NCBI GenBank assembly: GCA_002729525.1
Contig: PBYI01000067.1
Location: 62,001 to 126,000 of the forward strand
Length of the DNA: 64,000 nucleotides
Direction: 5' to 3'
Origin: Nocardioides sp.
GTDB taxonomy: Bacteria > Actinomycetota > Actinomycetes > Propionibacteriales > Nocardioidaceae
The notes beneath the pieces are model-generated. The model saw nothing but the letters and a program-made list of their open reading frames with translations. It was not told the origin of the DNA and made no database searches. Shown in pieces: positions 17,018 to 27,739 of the stretch. Each line of letters begins with the position of its first letter. Within the stretch, counting starts at the first letter, position 1. The translations under genes were made by a program, and so were the position numbers.

Positions 17018-17052
17018 CGTCGCGCCTCCCGGCGCGGCTCGACGGTGCTCAT
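17014..17052 (-). CDS. possible 12-codon coupling mini-ORF
   Basis: Reading ATG at 17052 gives MSTVEPRREARR then TGA at 17014-17016. Its ATG overlaps the stop of the upstream membrane protein gene as ATGA, and its stop overlaps the ATG of the DUF6167-like gene as ATGA. It fills exactly the 31-bp gap between these genes, so ribosomes could pass along the operon without releasing. There is no evidence that the peptide has a function. Confidence 0.35.
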   Translation of the reverse strand: MSTVEPRREARR

Positions 17053-17579
17053 GCGACCTCGGCCCCCGCAGCGGCGCGGCGGCGCGCCTGGACGTCGCGA
17101 CGGGCCTGGCGGGTGTCGGCGCGGCGCTGCTTGCGGGCGCGCTTGACCTCGCGGCGCATCGCGAAGCGCACCCGGTGGAGCGTCTCGGGGGCGAGGGCGC
17201 GACGCAGGCCGGCGGCGACCGTGCCGGCACGCACGGCACTCTCGCGCAGCACCGCGTCGGCGAATAGCGGGGCGGGCAGCACGGGCGCCTCGACCGCGGT
17301 GTCGTCGTCCGCTGGCTCCTCGTCACCGAGGTGGGTGATCACGAACTCCTGCTCGCTGCGCACGGCCGCACGCTCGTGGCGCGCGACCTGGCGCTCGACC
17401 TCCTCGAGCCGACGACGCAGCTGCTCGGCGTCGTCGCGGGCGGCACGCCGGTCGGCCTCGGCCCCGACGCGCACCGCGCGCACGGACCGCACCGCCAGCA
17501 CGACCGCGAGGGCGAGCAGGACGACCGCACCGAGGGTCGCCAGCAGCACCCACGTGGGGATGCTGACGTCGGTGCCCAT
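17049..17579 (-). CDS. membrane-anchored coiled-coil protein of unknown function
   Basis: A 176-residue protein with one N-terminal membrane helix (TWVLLATLGAVVLLALAVVLAV), then a charged coiled coil (about residues 35-75, RRLEEVERQVARHERAAV), an acidic linker and a very basic Arg/Lys-rich C-terminus. No named domain is recognised. It occupies the place often held by a DUF948 protein upstream of alaS. ATG at 17579 chosen; a GTG/ATG eight codons upstream is possible. A TAGGCT -10-like hexamer lies 8 nt before the ATG, so the mRNA may be nearly leaderless. Confidence 0.7.
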   Translation of the reverse strand: MGTDVSIPTWVLLATLGAVVLLALAVVLAVRSVRAVRVGAEADRRAARDDAEQLRRRLEEVERQVARHERAAVRSEQEFVITHLGDEEPADDDTAVEAPVLPAPLFADAVLRESAVRAGTVAAGLRRALAPETLHRVRFAMRREVKRARKQRRADTRQARRDVQARRRAAAGAEVA

Positions 17580-17610
17580 GGCGCTCAAGCCTAGGTCATC
17601 CACGTCGACG

Positions 17611-17632
17611 GGCGCTGGCCGGATTCAGCGCC
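17611..17632 (-). terminator. hairpin at the rarA stop codon
   Basis: GGCGCTG (17611-17617) and CAGCGCC (17626-17632) form a perfect 7-bp stem with an 8-nt loop that contains part of the rarA TGA. It separates rarA from the gene starting at 17579. Confidence 0.4.
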
Positions 17633-19037
17633 GGCCACCGTCGCCGCGGATGATGCGTCGTACCCGCTCCCAGCGCTCCTTGACCGCGGCCTCGGCGCCC
17701 AGCTCCTTGGGCTCGTAGTAGCGCGCGTCGGCCACGACGTCGGGAGCGTACTGCTGCGTCGCGACGCCGTACGGCGCGTCGTGGCTGTACTGGTAGCCGT
17801 CGCCGTGGCCGATCTTCTTCGCGCCGGCGTAGTGCGCGTCGCGCAGGTGCGGCGGCACCGGGCCGACCTTGCCCGCCCGTACGTCGGCCAGCGCCGCGGT
17901 CAGCGCGGTGGTGACGGCGTTCGACTTCGGGGCGACGGCCAGCGCGATGGTGGCCTGGGCGAGGTTGAGCCCGGCCTCCGGCATCCCGATCAGCTGCACG
18001 GCCTGCGCGGCGGCGACCGCCGTGGTCAGCGCCGTGGGGTCGGCCAGGCCGACGTCCTCACTGGCCAGGATCACCAGGCGGCGGGCGATGAACCGGGGGT
18101 CCTCCCCCGCCTCGACCATCCGGGCCAGGTAGTGCATGGCGGCGTCGGCGTCGGAACCGCGGATCGACTTGATGAACGCGCTGGTGACGTCGTAGTGCTG
18201 GTCGCCCTGCCGGTCGTAGCGCACCGCGGCGCGGTCGACCGCGGTCTCGGCCGTGGCCAGGTCGACGAGGCCGTCTCCGCGTGACGACGCCGCGCCGGCG
18301 GCCGCCTCCAGGTAGGTGAGCGAGCGCCGAGCGTCTCCCCCGGCGAGCCGCACCAGGTGCTCGAGGGCGTCGTCGGCGAGCTCGACCTCACCGCCGAGCC
18401 CGCGCTCGTCGGCCACCGCGTGGCGCAGCACGGCGCGGACGTCGTCGTCGCTGAGCGACTGCAGCCGCAGCAGGAGGCTGCGCGACAGCAGCGGCGAGAT
18501 CACGCTGAAGTGCGGGTTCTCCGTCGTGGCCGCCACCAGCGTCACCCAGCGGTTCTCCACGCCGGGCAGCAGGGCGTCCTGCTGCGCCTTGGAGAAGCGG
18601 TGCACCTCGTCGACGAAGAGCACCGTCTGCTCGCCGCCGCGCACGACCTCCGCGCGGGCGGCGTCGATGGCAGCGCGCACCTCCTTGACGCCGGCGGACA
18701 CAGCGGACACCTCGACGAAGCGCTTGCCGGTGTGCCGGCTGAGGATCGAGGCGATCGTGGTCTTGCCGGTGCCCGGCGGGCCCCACAGCAGCAGCGACAG
18801 CGCGCGATCGCCGTCGATGAGCTGGCGCAGCGGGCTGCCCGGTGTGCGCAGCTGCTCCTGGCCGACGAGCTCGTCGAGGCTGCGCGGGCGCATGCGCACG
18901 GCCAGTGGAGCGCCCGCGTGCGAGGTCGCCGACAGCGACCCGCCGCCCCCGACCGTCCCGGTCGGACCGGTGCGGGCGGAGGGCGGCGGGTCGGCGGCGA
19001 AGAGCCCCTCGTCGGCGGGGCCGTCAGGCTCGGCCAA
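17625..19037 (-). CDS. rarA: replication-associated recombination protein A (RarA/MgsA AAA ATPase)
   Basis: A roughly 470-residue clamp-loader-like AAA+ ATPase. It carries PLAVRMRPRSLDELVGQEQL, Walker A GPPGTGKTT, Walker B LFVDEVHRFSKAQQDALL, sensor 1 ATTENPHFSVISPLLSR and the MgsA C-terminal tetramerisation domain (YQYSHDAPYGVATQQY). RarA acts at stalled replication forks with SSB. The start is uncertain: I chose the TTG at 19037, which overlaps the ABC ATPase stop by 14 bp. Upstream codons in the same frame overlap that gene and lack similarity. Confidence 0.9.
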   Translation of the reverse strand: MAEPDGPADEGLFAADPPPSARTGPTGTVGGGGSLSATSHAGAPLAVRMRPRSLDELVGQEQLRTPGSPLRQLIDGDRALSLLLWGPPGTGKTTIASILSRHTGKRFVEVSAVSAGVKEVRAAIDAARAEVVRGGEQTVLFVDEVHRFSKAQQDALLPGVENRWVTLVAATTENPHFSVISPLLSRSLLLRLQSLSDDDVRAVLRHAVADERGLGGEVELADDALEHLVRLAGGDARRSLTYLEAAAGAASSRGDGLVDLATAETAVDRAAVRYDRQGDQHYDVTSAFIKSIRGSDADAAMHYLARMVEAGEDPRFIARRLVILASEDVGLADPTALTTAVAAAQAVQLIGMPEAGLNLAQATIALAVAPKSNAVTTALTAALADVRAGKVGPVPPHLRDAHYAGAKKIGHGDGYQYSHDAPYGVATQQYAPDVVADARYYEPKELGAEAAVKERWERVRRIIRGDGGRR

Positions 19038-20381
19038 ACGTCCGCGAGTCCAGGTCGAACCAGGTGTCGTCGTAGCCGGGCTTGTCGTTGAGCTCGGCGC
19101 TCGGGCTGCCGCCCGGGTCCGGGTTGCCCTGGTCGTCGACACCCAGCAGACGCGAGGTCAGCGGCTCGGTCGGGTGCTGGCCGAGGCGGCCCGGGAAGTG
19201 GCAGGCCACCTTGTGGCGCTTGCCGATCTGCAGCAGCGGCGGCTCGTGCTTGGCGCAGATCTCCTGGGCGATCGGGCAGCGGGTGCGGAACCGGCAGCCG
19301 GACGGCGGGTTGATCGGCGAGGGGACGTCCCCCTCGAGTCTGATGCGCTCGCGCCGGCCACCGACCGTGGCCTGCTTGACGTCCGGCACGGCCGAGAGCA
19401 GCGCCTGGGTGTAGGGGTGCCGGGAGCCGGAGTAGATGCTGTCGCGGTCGCCGATCTCCACGATCTTGCCGAGGTACATGACCGCGACCTCGGGGCAGAA
19501 GTGCCGGACCACCGCGAGGTCGTGGGCGATGAACAGGAACGCGACGTCGAACTCGCGCTGGATGTCCTGGAGCAGGTTGATCACCTGCGCCTGGATCGAC
19601 ACGTCGAGCGCGGAGACCGGCTCGTCGGCGACCATCACCTTCGGCTGGAGCGCCAGGGCCCGGGCGATGCCGATGCGCTGGCGCTGACCGCCGGAGAACT
19701 CGTTGGGGTAGCGGTTGTAGTGCTCGGGGTTGAGGCCGACGACCTCGAGCAGCTCCTGCACCCGCGGGATGATCTTGTTCTTCGGGACCACCTTGTGCAC
19801 CGCCAGCGGCGTACCGACGATCTTGCCGACGGTGTGCCGCGGATTCAGCGAGCTGTAGGGGTCCTGGAAGATCATCTGCACCTCGCGGCGCAGCGGCTTC
19901 ATCTCCCGGCTCGACAGCGTGGCGAGGTCCTGGTCGCCGAAGTGGATCGACCCGCTGGTGGGGTCGTACAGCCGGGTGATGAGGCGACCGGTGGTCGACT
20001 TGCCGCAGCCGGACTCGCCGACCAGGCCGAGCGAGCCGCCCTGGGGCACCTCGAACGACACGCCGTCGACGGCCTGGACATCGCCGATCCGGCGGCGGAT
20101 CACGCCGGAGGACTTCACCGGGAAGTACATCCGCAGGTTCTCGACCGTCAGCACCGCGGGCGCGTCGGGGTCGAGCACGTTGGGCGTGTGCGCGTCGCCG
20201 CCCAGCGAGCTCACCGAGTCGTCGTCGGCGGTCGGCTGCTCGCGGTGGGGCTCCTGAGTCATCGAGGCGAGCGAGGGCTCGCCGGTCGGCTCGGACTGGG
20301 TGCCCTTGGTGTAGGTCGGCTGGTGACGCGCCTTCTCCGGGTCGTCGGGGTAGTGCTCGTCCTCGTTCGCGGAGTGCGACA

Positions 20382-20382
<1 letters not shown>
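19024..20382 (-). CDS. oligopeptide/dipeptide ABC transporter ATP-binding protein (DppF/OppF type)
   Basis: A 452-residue ATPase with an unusually long hydrophilic N-terminal extension (about 90 residues) before the ABC domain. Walker A is GESGCGKST, the Q-loop region MIFQDPYSSLNPRHTV, the signature EFSGGQRQRIGIARAL and Walker B VMVADEPVSALDVS. The C-terminal oligopeptide-transporter domain holds a Cys cluster (CRFRTRCPIAQEIC, then a later Cys) of the type that binds an Fe-S cluster in Dpp/Opp ATPases. ATG shares bases with the DppD-type stop (TGATG). Works with the second ATPase as a heterodimer. Confidence 0.93.
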
Positions 20383-21472
<1,090 letters not shown>

Positions 21473-21476
<4 letters not shown>

Positions 21477-22477
21477 CCGAGCCTCACTCGCGGGTCGAGG
21501 GCGCCGTACACGAGGTCGACGATCAGGTTGGAGATCACGATGAAGATCGCGCCGACCAGGACCGTGGCGGTCAGCACCGGCAGGTCCTGCGGCGCGCTGA
21601 TCGCGTCGAGGCCCCAGCGGCCGATGCCGTCGATGCCGAAGATCTTCTCGGTGAACACGGTGCCGGCCAGCAGGATGCCGAAGTCGAGACCGAAGATCGT
21701 CACGATCGGGACCATCGCGGCGCGCAGACCGTGCTTGAGCAGCACCGTCCGGCCACCGAGGCCCTTGGCGCGCGCCGTGCGGATGTAGTCGTCACCGAGC
21801 GTCTCCACCATCTGGCCACGCGTGTAGCGGGCGTAGACGGGCGAGGAGGCGATGCCCAGCACCAGACACGGCAGCAGCAGCCCGCTGAAGGTCTTGAGCG
21901 GGTCCTCGGTGATCGGGAAGTACCCCGTCTCGGGGAAGATGTCGGTCTTCAGCGTGAGGTAGAGCCACGCCAGCAGACAGATCAGGTAGTACGGGATCGA
22001 GGACACGATGAGACTGCCACTCACCAGCAGCCGGTCGCCCAGCGACCCGCGTCTGGCCGCGGCCATGATCCCCACCGTCACCCCGATCACCAGGTAGACG
22101 ATGGATCCGCCGACGGCGATCAGGATGGTCGGGACGATGCGCCCCTTCAGCTCCTCGGTGACCTCGCCGCGCGAGCCGTAGGCGATGCCCAGGCACGGAG
22201 CGTCGCAGTCGTACGTCGCGGCGCCGATGGTGACCTCGCGGCCGGCGACGATGCCCTTCATGAACGTGCCGTAGGCGACGACGACGGGCTTGTCGAGCCC
22301 CATCGACTTCTCGATCGCCTCCAGGCGCTCAGGCGTGCACCGGCTTCCGCCCGCGCTGTCGCACACGGGCTGCGCGGGGTTGTTCGGGCCGAGGTAGAAC
22401 AGCGCGAACACGGCGAACGACGCGAGCAGGATCACCAGGAGCGACGACAGCAGTCGTCGCACCACGAAGCCGAACAT
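21473..22477 (-). CDS. peptide ABC transporter permease (DppB/OppB type)
   Basis: A 334-residue permease with about six membrane helices. It starts MFGFVVRRLLSSLLVILLASF, the standard DppB opening, and has a periplasmic loop with several Cys residues (CDSAGGSRC, CDAPC). The EAA loop is present around DDYIRTARAKGLGGRTVLLKHGLR. ATG at 22477 has GGAAGGA six bases upstream. It follows the binding-protein gene after a 308-bp gap that contains two strong hairpins. Confidence 0.93.
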
Positions 22478-22785
22478 GGAGTGTCCTTCCAGGGACGGTG
22501 GGGCGGGGGGCACCCCGCACCGGGGGCGGCGGCACACGCAGGGCGTGGCGCCACGCAGGAAGTCTGTCAGTGACCCGCGTACGTCGTGCGCTCTCACGCA
22601 CCCGCGCGGGCCTGCGGCCGGGAGGGGACCGGGTCGGGACCGGGTCGGTGCCTCGCGCCGCCGTGCGGGCCGGGGGTGCCGGCCCGCACGGGTGGCCGCC
22701 GGCCACCGGGATCGCTCCCGGTGGCCGGCGGACCGGATTCAGGCTGCCGGACAATGCCCGGCGGGTGGGGCCGAGGCCCCGGGGA
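22478..22785 (-). other. 308-bp non-coding spacer between binding-protein and permease genes
   Basis: No credible gene is present. The spacer holds the Shine-Dalgarno of the permease gene at its left end and two consecutive perfect hairpins at 22662-22731. No clear -35/-10 pair was recognised, so the permease and ATPase genes may depend on read-through from upstream. Confidence 0.6.
22662..22731 (-). terminator. double hairpin downstream of the peptide-binding protein gene
   Basis: First hairpin in the direction of transcription: 16-bp perfect stem, 22696-22711 with 22716-22731, loop TCGC. Second: 12-bp perfect stem, 22662-22673 with 22679-22690, 5-nt loop. They start about 55 bp after the binding-protein stop. 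No U-tract. Likely role: partial termination or mRNA 3'-end protection, giving more binding protein than permease. Confidence 0.65.
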
Positions 22786-24552
22786 TCAGCCCTGGTTGAC
22801 CCAGATGTTCTTCCAGGTCGGCATGCCGATCGTGTTGTCGATGAAGTGACCCTCGACAGCCGAGCCGTGCGCCTGAGCAACGCCGCCGTAGCGGAGCATG
22901 ATCAGCGGGTAGTACTCGGTGGCGATGGTCTCGTCGAGCTCGCCCCACATCTCGGCCTGCTCCTCGATCGGCGAGGCCAGGATCGTCTGGATCTGGTCGT
23001 CGACCGACTGCTCGCTGAACATCGAGTAGTTGGCACCCACGACGCCAGCGTCGACGTCGGTGGTCTTCAGCAGCGGCGGGAACCAGGAGGCACCCGACGG
23101 CCAGTCAGCGATCCAGCCGCCCGAGCGGACGTTGATGTCCGTGTCGGGGTCCGAACGCAGGGTGGAGAAGTCCGCGATGGTGGTCGGGACCGGGGTGGCG
23201 GTGAAACCGGCGTCGGTCAGGGCCTGCTCGACGACGTCCTTCGCGGCGACGGAGTTGTCGTCGTCGGTGGCGTAGAGCCACTTGATCTCGTAGCCGACGG
23301 CGTCGGCCTCCTCGAGGAGGGCCTTGGCCTTCTCGACGTCCGTGGTGCCCGGGTCGACCTCGAGCGGGTTGAACTCCTTGCGACCCGCGGTGCCCGGGGG
23401 CATCAGGGTGCTGGCCGGCACCGAGGTGACGTCCTCGATGTAGCCACCGGCACGGTTGGCGTCGGCGTAGGGGTACGCGTAGGCGATCGCCTGACGGATC
23501 TTGATGTCGGTGATCTTGCGGTAGTCCGGCGCCCAGAAGGACGTCAGCGGGAAGGTGCCCTCCGACATGCGACCGGTGGAGCTGAGGTCGCGGTAGTCCT
23601 CGGCGAGGATGTCGTCGTAGGTCAGGGTGGCCTGGTCGCCCGACGCGTCCTCCTTCAGGATCTGGTCGATCTGGGTCGACTCGGTCTGGAGGTCGAAGAC
23701 GTACTCGTCCGGGTAGGCGGTGCGAGCCGGGTCGCTGTCCGCGTTCCACTCGGGGTTGCGGACGAGGCGGAGGCTCTTCTCCGGCACGTAGTCGTCGAAC
23801 ATGTACGGGCCGGTGGCCAGCGGGTGCAGGCGGTACTCCTCCGGGTCGGAGGCGTCCTGCGGAATCGGGCCCAGGGCCGCGAACGACGCCCAGTAGGGCA
23901 TGTCCGGGAAGGGGGTCTTCATCTTGTAGGTGAGGGTGTTGCCGTCCGCGGTGACCGCGGTGAAGCCCTTGAGACCGTTACCGGTGTAGGGGCCCTTGTA
24001 GGTGTCGCCGCCCTCGAAGTACTCGTTGGAGAAGCCGGGACCCTCGGGGAACGCCTCGCGGTCCATCGACCGGGCGGCCGACCACACGAAGTCCTCGGCC
24101 TCGACCGGGGTGCCGTCCTCGTAGGTGAGGCCGTCCTTCAGCGTGAAGGTCCACTCGGTGAAGTCGTCGTTCGGGGTACCGAGGTCGGTCGCCATGTCGG
24201 GGACCAGGACCATCTTGTTGTTCTCCTCGTCGTACGCGTACTGCGTGAGCGTACGAGTGACGAGGCCCGTCAGGATCGACGTGGTGTTCTGGTAGTAGGC
24301 CTCGGTGGGGTCCATCGTGTTCAGACCCGACGCCGAGAGCACCGTGACGGTGCCGCCCTCGGTCGCACCGTCGATCGACGCAGGACCCTCACGGGTGGGG
24401 TCCTGGTCGCGGCCGGTGTCACCGCTGGTGTTGACGTCGACGGACGAGCCACCCTCGTCGCCCGCCGAGTCTCCGTCGCTGCTCCCGCCACACGCGGCGA
24501 GCGCGAACGCACTCACAGCGGCGACGGCGATGATCGGCTTCTTCAACCGCAT
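22786..24552 (-). CDS. peptide ABC transporter substrate-binding lipoprotein (family 5)
   Basis: A 588-residue secreted lipoprotein. The signal peptide MRLKKPIIAVAAVSAFALAAC ends in a lipobox with the modified Cys at residue 21, followed by a Gly/Ser/Asp linker. The mature part is an SBP family 5 (DppA/OppA) fold: ASGLNTMDPTEAYYQNTTSI and the long two-lobed domain. It captures extracellular peptides for the importer. A GAGAAGGG Shine-Dalgarno lies upstream. It sits between permease C and permease B, an order seen in other actinobacterial Opp operons. Confidence 0.93.
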   Translation of the reverse strand: MRLKKPIIAVAAVSAFALAACGGSSDGDSAGDEGGSSVDVNTSGDTGRDQDPTREGPASIDGATEGGTVTVLSASGLNTMDPTEAYYQNTTSILTGLVTRTLTQYAYDEENNKMVLVPDMATDLGTPNDDFTEWTFTLKDGLTYEDGTPVEAEDFVWSAARSMDREAFPEGPGFSNEYFEGGDTYKGPYTGNGLKGFTAVTADGNTLTYKMKTPFPDMPYWASFAALGPIPQDASDPEEYRLHPLATGPYMFDDYVPEKSLRLVRNPEWNADSDPARTAYPDEYVFDLQTESTQIDQILKEDASGDQATLTYDDILAEDYRDLSSTGRMSEGTFPLTSFWAPDYRKITDIKIRQAIAYAYPYADANRAGGYIEDVTSVPASTLMPPGTAGRKEFNPLEVDPGTTDVEKAKALLEEADAVGYEIKWLYATDDDNSVAAKDVVEQALTDAGFTATPVPTTIADFSTLRSDPDTDINVRSGGWIADWPSGASWFPPLLKTTDVDAGVVGANYSMFSEQSVDDQIQTILASPIEEQAEMWGELDETIATEYYPLIMLRYGGVAQAHGSAVEGHFIDNTIGMPTWKNIWVNQG

Positions 24553-24606
24553 CGTCTGTCCACCCTTCTCGTCTACTTGTGTGTCTCCCGAAAGCCGGGG
24601 GTGTGG

Positions 24607-25638
24607 CTATCGGCGAGTCTTGGGGTCGAACGCGTCTCGGATCGAGTCGCCGACCAGGTTCAGGGCGATCACCATGATCATGATCACGATCACGGGCGAC
24701 CACAGGTACAGGGGATAGTTCTCGAAGTAGTTGGTCGCGTTGTTGACCATGCGGCCCAGCGACGGGCTCTCGGTCAGGCCGATGCCGAGGTAGCTCAGAC
24801 CGGCCTCGGCGGCCACGTAGCCCGGCAGCGACAGCGAGACCGCGACGACGATCGGCGCCACCAGGTTGGGCAGCAGCTCCTTGAAGAGCACCTGCCGGGT
24901 CGGCACGCCGATCACCTGGGCGGCCTGGACGAACTCACGCTCGCGCAGCGAGAGCACCTGGCCACGGATCAGACGGGCCAGGCCCATCCAGCCGAAGAAG
25001 ACCAGCACGCCCACGATCGAGAGCAGCTGGGCGCGGGCCAGCGAGTCGGAGCTGCCGCCGAAGCGCTGCGTGATGATCGGGGCCAGCGCCAGCGCGCCGA
25101 GGATGAACGGGAACGACAGGAAGAAGTCGATGAAGAACGACAGCGCCGAGTCGACCCAGCCGCGCGCGTAGCCGGCGATCAGACCGAGGGTCACGCCGAC
25201 CACGGTCGAGAAGGCGGTGGCGAGCACCGCGACCATCAGCGACGTGCGCAGGCCGTAGAGGATGTAGGCGAGGTTGTCGTAGCCCGTGCGCGGCTCGATG
25301 CCGAGCGGGTGCGACCAGATGAACCCGTGGTCCGGCGGACCGATGATCGGGTAGTTGTCCGGCCCCAGCACCTCGCTCGGACGCGGCGCGTCGGGGTTGC
25401 TGTAGTCGACGTAGATGTTCAGCCAGTCGCAGATGAGCGGCGCGAACACCGCCAGCAGCACGAGGACCAGCAGGATGGCGCTGCAGACGAGCGCGACCTT
25501 GTCCTTGCGGAGCCGCTCCAGCGCGATCTGCGTCGGGGAGCGGCCGGCGAGGTTCTTCGACGACGGGGCCTCCTCCGACTTCTCGTCGGGGCCCTCTGCA
25601 CCAGACACGATCTCGTCGGTCCCGGTCGACAGCGCCAT
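24607..25638 (-). CDS. peptide ABC transporter permease (DppC/OppC type)
   Basis: A 343-residue permease with a hydrophilic N-terminus, the OppC_N element (RLRKDKVALVCSAILLVLVLLAVFAPL), a large extracytoplasmic loop and five further helices. The EAA loop is near EREFVQAAQVIGVPTRQVLFKELLPN. Two adjacent ATGs exist; I chose the second (25638), five bases after GAGG. It is the first gene of the operon dppC-SBP-dppB-dppD-dppF, with rarA overlapping the end. Confidence 0.92.
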   Translation of the reverse strand: MALSTGTDEIVSGAEGPDEKSEEAPSSKNLAGRSPTQIALERLRKDKVALVCSAILLVLVLLAVFAPLICDWLNIYVDYSNPDAPRPSEVLGPDNYPIIGPPDHGFIWSHPLGIEPRTGYDNLAYILYGLRTSLMVAVLATAFSTVVGVTLGLIAGYARGWVDSALSFFIDFFLSFPFILGALALAPIITQRFGGSSDSLARAQLLSIVGVLVFFGWMGLARLIRGQVLSLREREFVQAAQVIGVPTRQVLFKELLPNLVAPIVVAVSLSLPGYVAAEAGLSYLGIGLTESPSLGRMVNNATNYFENYPLYLWSPVIVIMIMVIALNLVGDSIRDAFDPKTRR

Positions 25639-25850
25639 CATCACCTCGTCGTGGCCGCCACGTGGATCGGCCTCGGCTGAACCGAGGGACCACACGGCAC
25701 CCCCGGCGCGCATCTGCGCCGCAAGAGACCATAGGTGAGGTGCCGGTGTCAGGCAGGTACGTAACGGTAACGATCTGGTCTCGACCCCTGAGACGCCTGC
25801 CGCCCGGGTGGTCCCGCTGTGGGACAAGCCCCGCACCTGCTGCGCACGCG
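25639..25850 (-). promoter_or_regulatory. promoter region of the peptide importer operon
   Basis: The aspS-dppC gap has no gene. On the minus strand it contains a GTTACCGTTACGTA element (about 25757-25772) upstream of a -10-like TATGGT (complement at 25728-25733). No good -35 stands at 17 bp from it. The GTTACC repeat could be a regulator site. Assignment is tentative. Confidence 0.35.
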
Positions 25851-25853
25851 ACG

Positions 25854-25896
25854 CAGCCGGCCGTCCCGCCCTCGGGAGGGACGGCACGACCGGCTG
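25854..25896 (-). terminator. aspS terminator hairpin
   Basis: An inner perfect 8-bp stem, GCCGTCCC (25860-25867) with GGGACGGC (25878-25885), is nested in an outer CAGCCGG (25854-25860) / CCGGCTG (25890-25896) pairing. It starts about 40 bp past the aspS stop. Confidence 0.55.
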
Positions 25897-25936
25897 GTCG
25901 TCCGGTCCGTACGACGCAGCGCCGCAGGACCGCAGG

Positions 25937-27739
25937 TCAGGCTCCCTCGGGGCCCTCGGGCGCCTCGGGGGCGTCGGTGGTCTCGTCGTCCTCGGGCTCG
26001 GCGTCCACGCCGGCCTCGGCACGCTGCTCGGCCGTGATCGGCGCGGGCGCGGCGGTGAGCGGGTCGTAGCCCCCACCGGACTTCGGGAACGCGATCACGT
26101 CGCGGATCGAGTCGGCCCCCGCCAGCAGGGACACGACGCGGTCCCAGCCGAACGCGATGCCGCCGTGCGGCGGGGCGCCGTACTTGAAGGCGTCGAGGAG
26201 GAAGCCGAACTTCTCCTGCGCCTCGTCCTCGCCGAGGCCCATCACCTCGAAGACGCGCTTCTGCACGTCGTCGCGGTGGATACGGATGGAGCCGCCGCCG
26301 ATCTCGTTGCCGTTGCAGACGATGTCGTAGGCCCAGGCCAGCGCCTCTCCCGGGTCGGCGTCGAAGCCGTCGACGTCCTGCGGGGAGGTGAAGGCGTGGT
26401 GGACGGCCGTCCAGGCACCGCTGCCGACCGCGACGTCACCGGCGGCGGTGGCGTCGCCCGCGGGCTCGAAGAGCGGGGCGTCGACGACCCAGCAGAACGC
26501 CCAGGCGTCCTCGTCGATGAGGCCGCAGCGGCGGCCGATCTCCAGGCGGGCCGCCCCCAGCAGGGCGCGGCTGGTCTTGGCGGGACCCGCGGCGAAGAAG
26601 ATGCAGTCGCCGGGCTCGGCGCCGACGTGGGCGGCGAGGCCGGCCTTCTCCTCGTCGGTGATGTTCTTGGCGACCGGGCCGGTCAGCGAGCCGTCCTCCT
26701 GCACCAGCACGTAGGCCAGGCCGCGCGCGCCGCGCTGCTTGGCCCAGTCCTGCCAGGCGTCGAGCTGCTTGCGGGGCTGGCTCGCACCGCCCGGCATCAC
26801 GACCGCGCCGACGTACGGCGCCTGGAACACGCGGAACGGCGTGTCGGCGAAGTACGCCGTGCACTCCACGAGCTCCTGACCCATCCGCAGGTCGGGCTTG
26901 TCGGAGCCGTAGCGGGCCATCGACTCCGCGTAGGTGATCCGCGGGATCGGCGTGACCACGTCGTGACCGATCAGCGACCACAGCGCCGTCACGATCTCCT
27001 CGCCGAGGGCGATGACGTCGTCCTGCTCGACGAAGCTCATCTCGATGTCGAGCTGGGTGAACTCCGGCTGCCGGTCGGCGCGGAAGTCCTCGTCGCGGTA
27101 GCAGCGCGCGATCTGGTAGTAGCGCTCCATGCCGCCGACCATGAGCAGCTGCTTGAACAGCTGCGGGCTCTGCGGAAGGGCGTACCAGCTGCCCGGACGC
27201 AGGCGCGCGGGCACCAGGAAGTCGCGCGCACCCTCGGGCGTGGACCGGGTCAGGGTCGGGGTCTCGATCTCGACGAAGTCGTGCGCCTCGAGCACGCCAC
27301 GGGCGGCCTGGTTGACCTTGCTGCGCAGCCGGATGGCCGAGGCCGGGCCACTGCGGCGCAGGTCGAGGTAGCGGTGCTTGAGCCGCGACTCCTCCCCCAC
27401 CTCGACGTGGTCGGAGATCGGGAACGGCAGCGGCGCGGCGGTGCTGAGCACCTCGACCTCGGTGGCGACGACCTCGATCTCGCCGGTGTCGAGGTTGGGG
27501 TTCTCGTTGCCCTCCTTGCGGGCGACGACCTCTCCGGTGACCTTGAGGCAGAACTCCGCCCGCAGCTGGTGGGCGACGTCCTCGTCGCGCACGACGACCT
27601 GGACGACGCCGGAGGCCTCGCGGAGGTCGATGAAGGCCACGCCGCCGTGATCGCGCCGGTTGGCCACCCAACCGGCGAGGGTGACGGTCTGGCCGACGTG
27701 CTCGGCGCGCAGGGCGCCGGCGTCATGGGTGCGGATCAC
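25937..27739 (-). CDS. aspS: aspartyl-tRNA synthetase
   Basis: A 600-residue bacterial-type class IIb AspRS. The N-terminal OB fold reads VGQTVTLAGWVANRRDHGGVAFIDLRE. Motif 2 includes ARCYRDEDFRADRQPEFTQLD, a GAD insertion domain follows, and motif 3 is GIAFGWDRVVSLL. The Ala/Glu/Pro-rich tail of about 30 residues is low-complexity. GTG at 27739 overlaps the hisS stop as GTGA. Whether it also charges tRNA-Asn depends on gatCAB, which is outside the window. Confidence 0.95.
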   Translation of the reverse strand: MIRTHDAGALRAEHVGQTVTLAGWVANRRDHGGVAFIDLREASGVVQVVVRDEDVAHQLRAEFCLKVTGEVVARKEGNENPNLDTGEIEVVATEVEVLSTAAPLPFPISDHVEVGEESRLKHRYLDLRRSGPASAIRLRSKVNQAARGVLEAHDFVEIETPTLTRSTPEGARDFLVPARLRPGSWYALPQSPQLFKQLLMVGGMERYYQIARCYRDEDFRADRQPEFTQLDIEMSFVEQDDVIALGEEIVTALWSLIGHDVVTPIPRITYAESMARYGSDKPDLRMGQELVECTAYFADTPFRVFQAPYVGAVVMPGGASQPRKQLDAWQDWAKQRGARGLAYVLVQEDGSLTGPVAKNITDEEKAGLAAHVGAEPGDCIFFAAGPAKTSRALLGAARLEIGRRCGLIDEDAWAFCWVVDAPLFEPAGDATAAGDVAVGSGAWTAVHHAFTSPQDVDGFDADPGEALAWAYDIVCNGNEIGGGSIRIHRDDVQKRVFEVMGLGEDEAQEKFGFLLDAFKYGAPPHGGIAFGWDRVVSLLAGADSIRDVIAFPKSGGGYDPLTAAPAPITAEQRAEAGVDAEPEDDETTDAPEAPEGPEGA

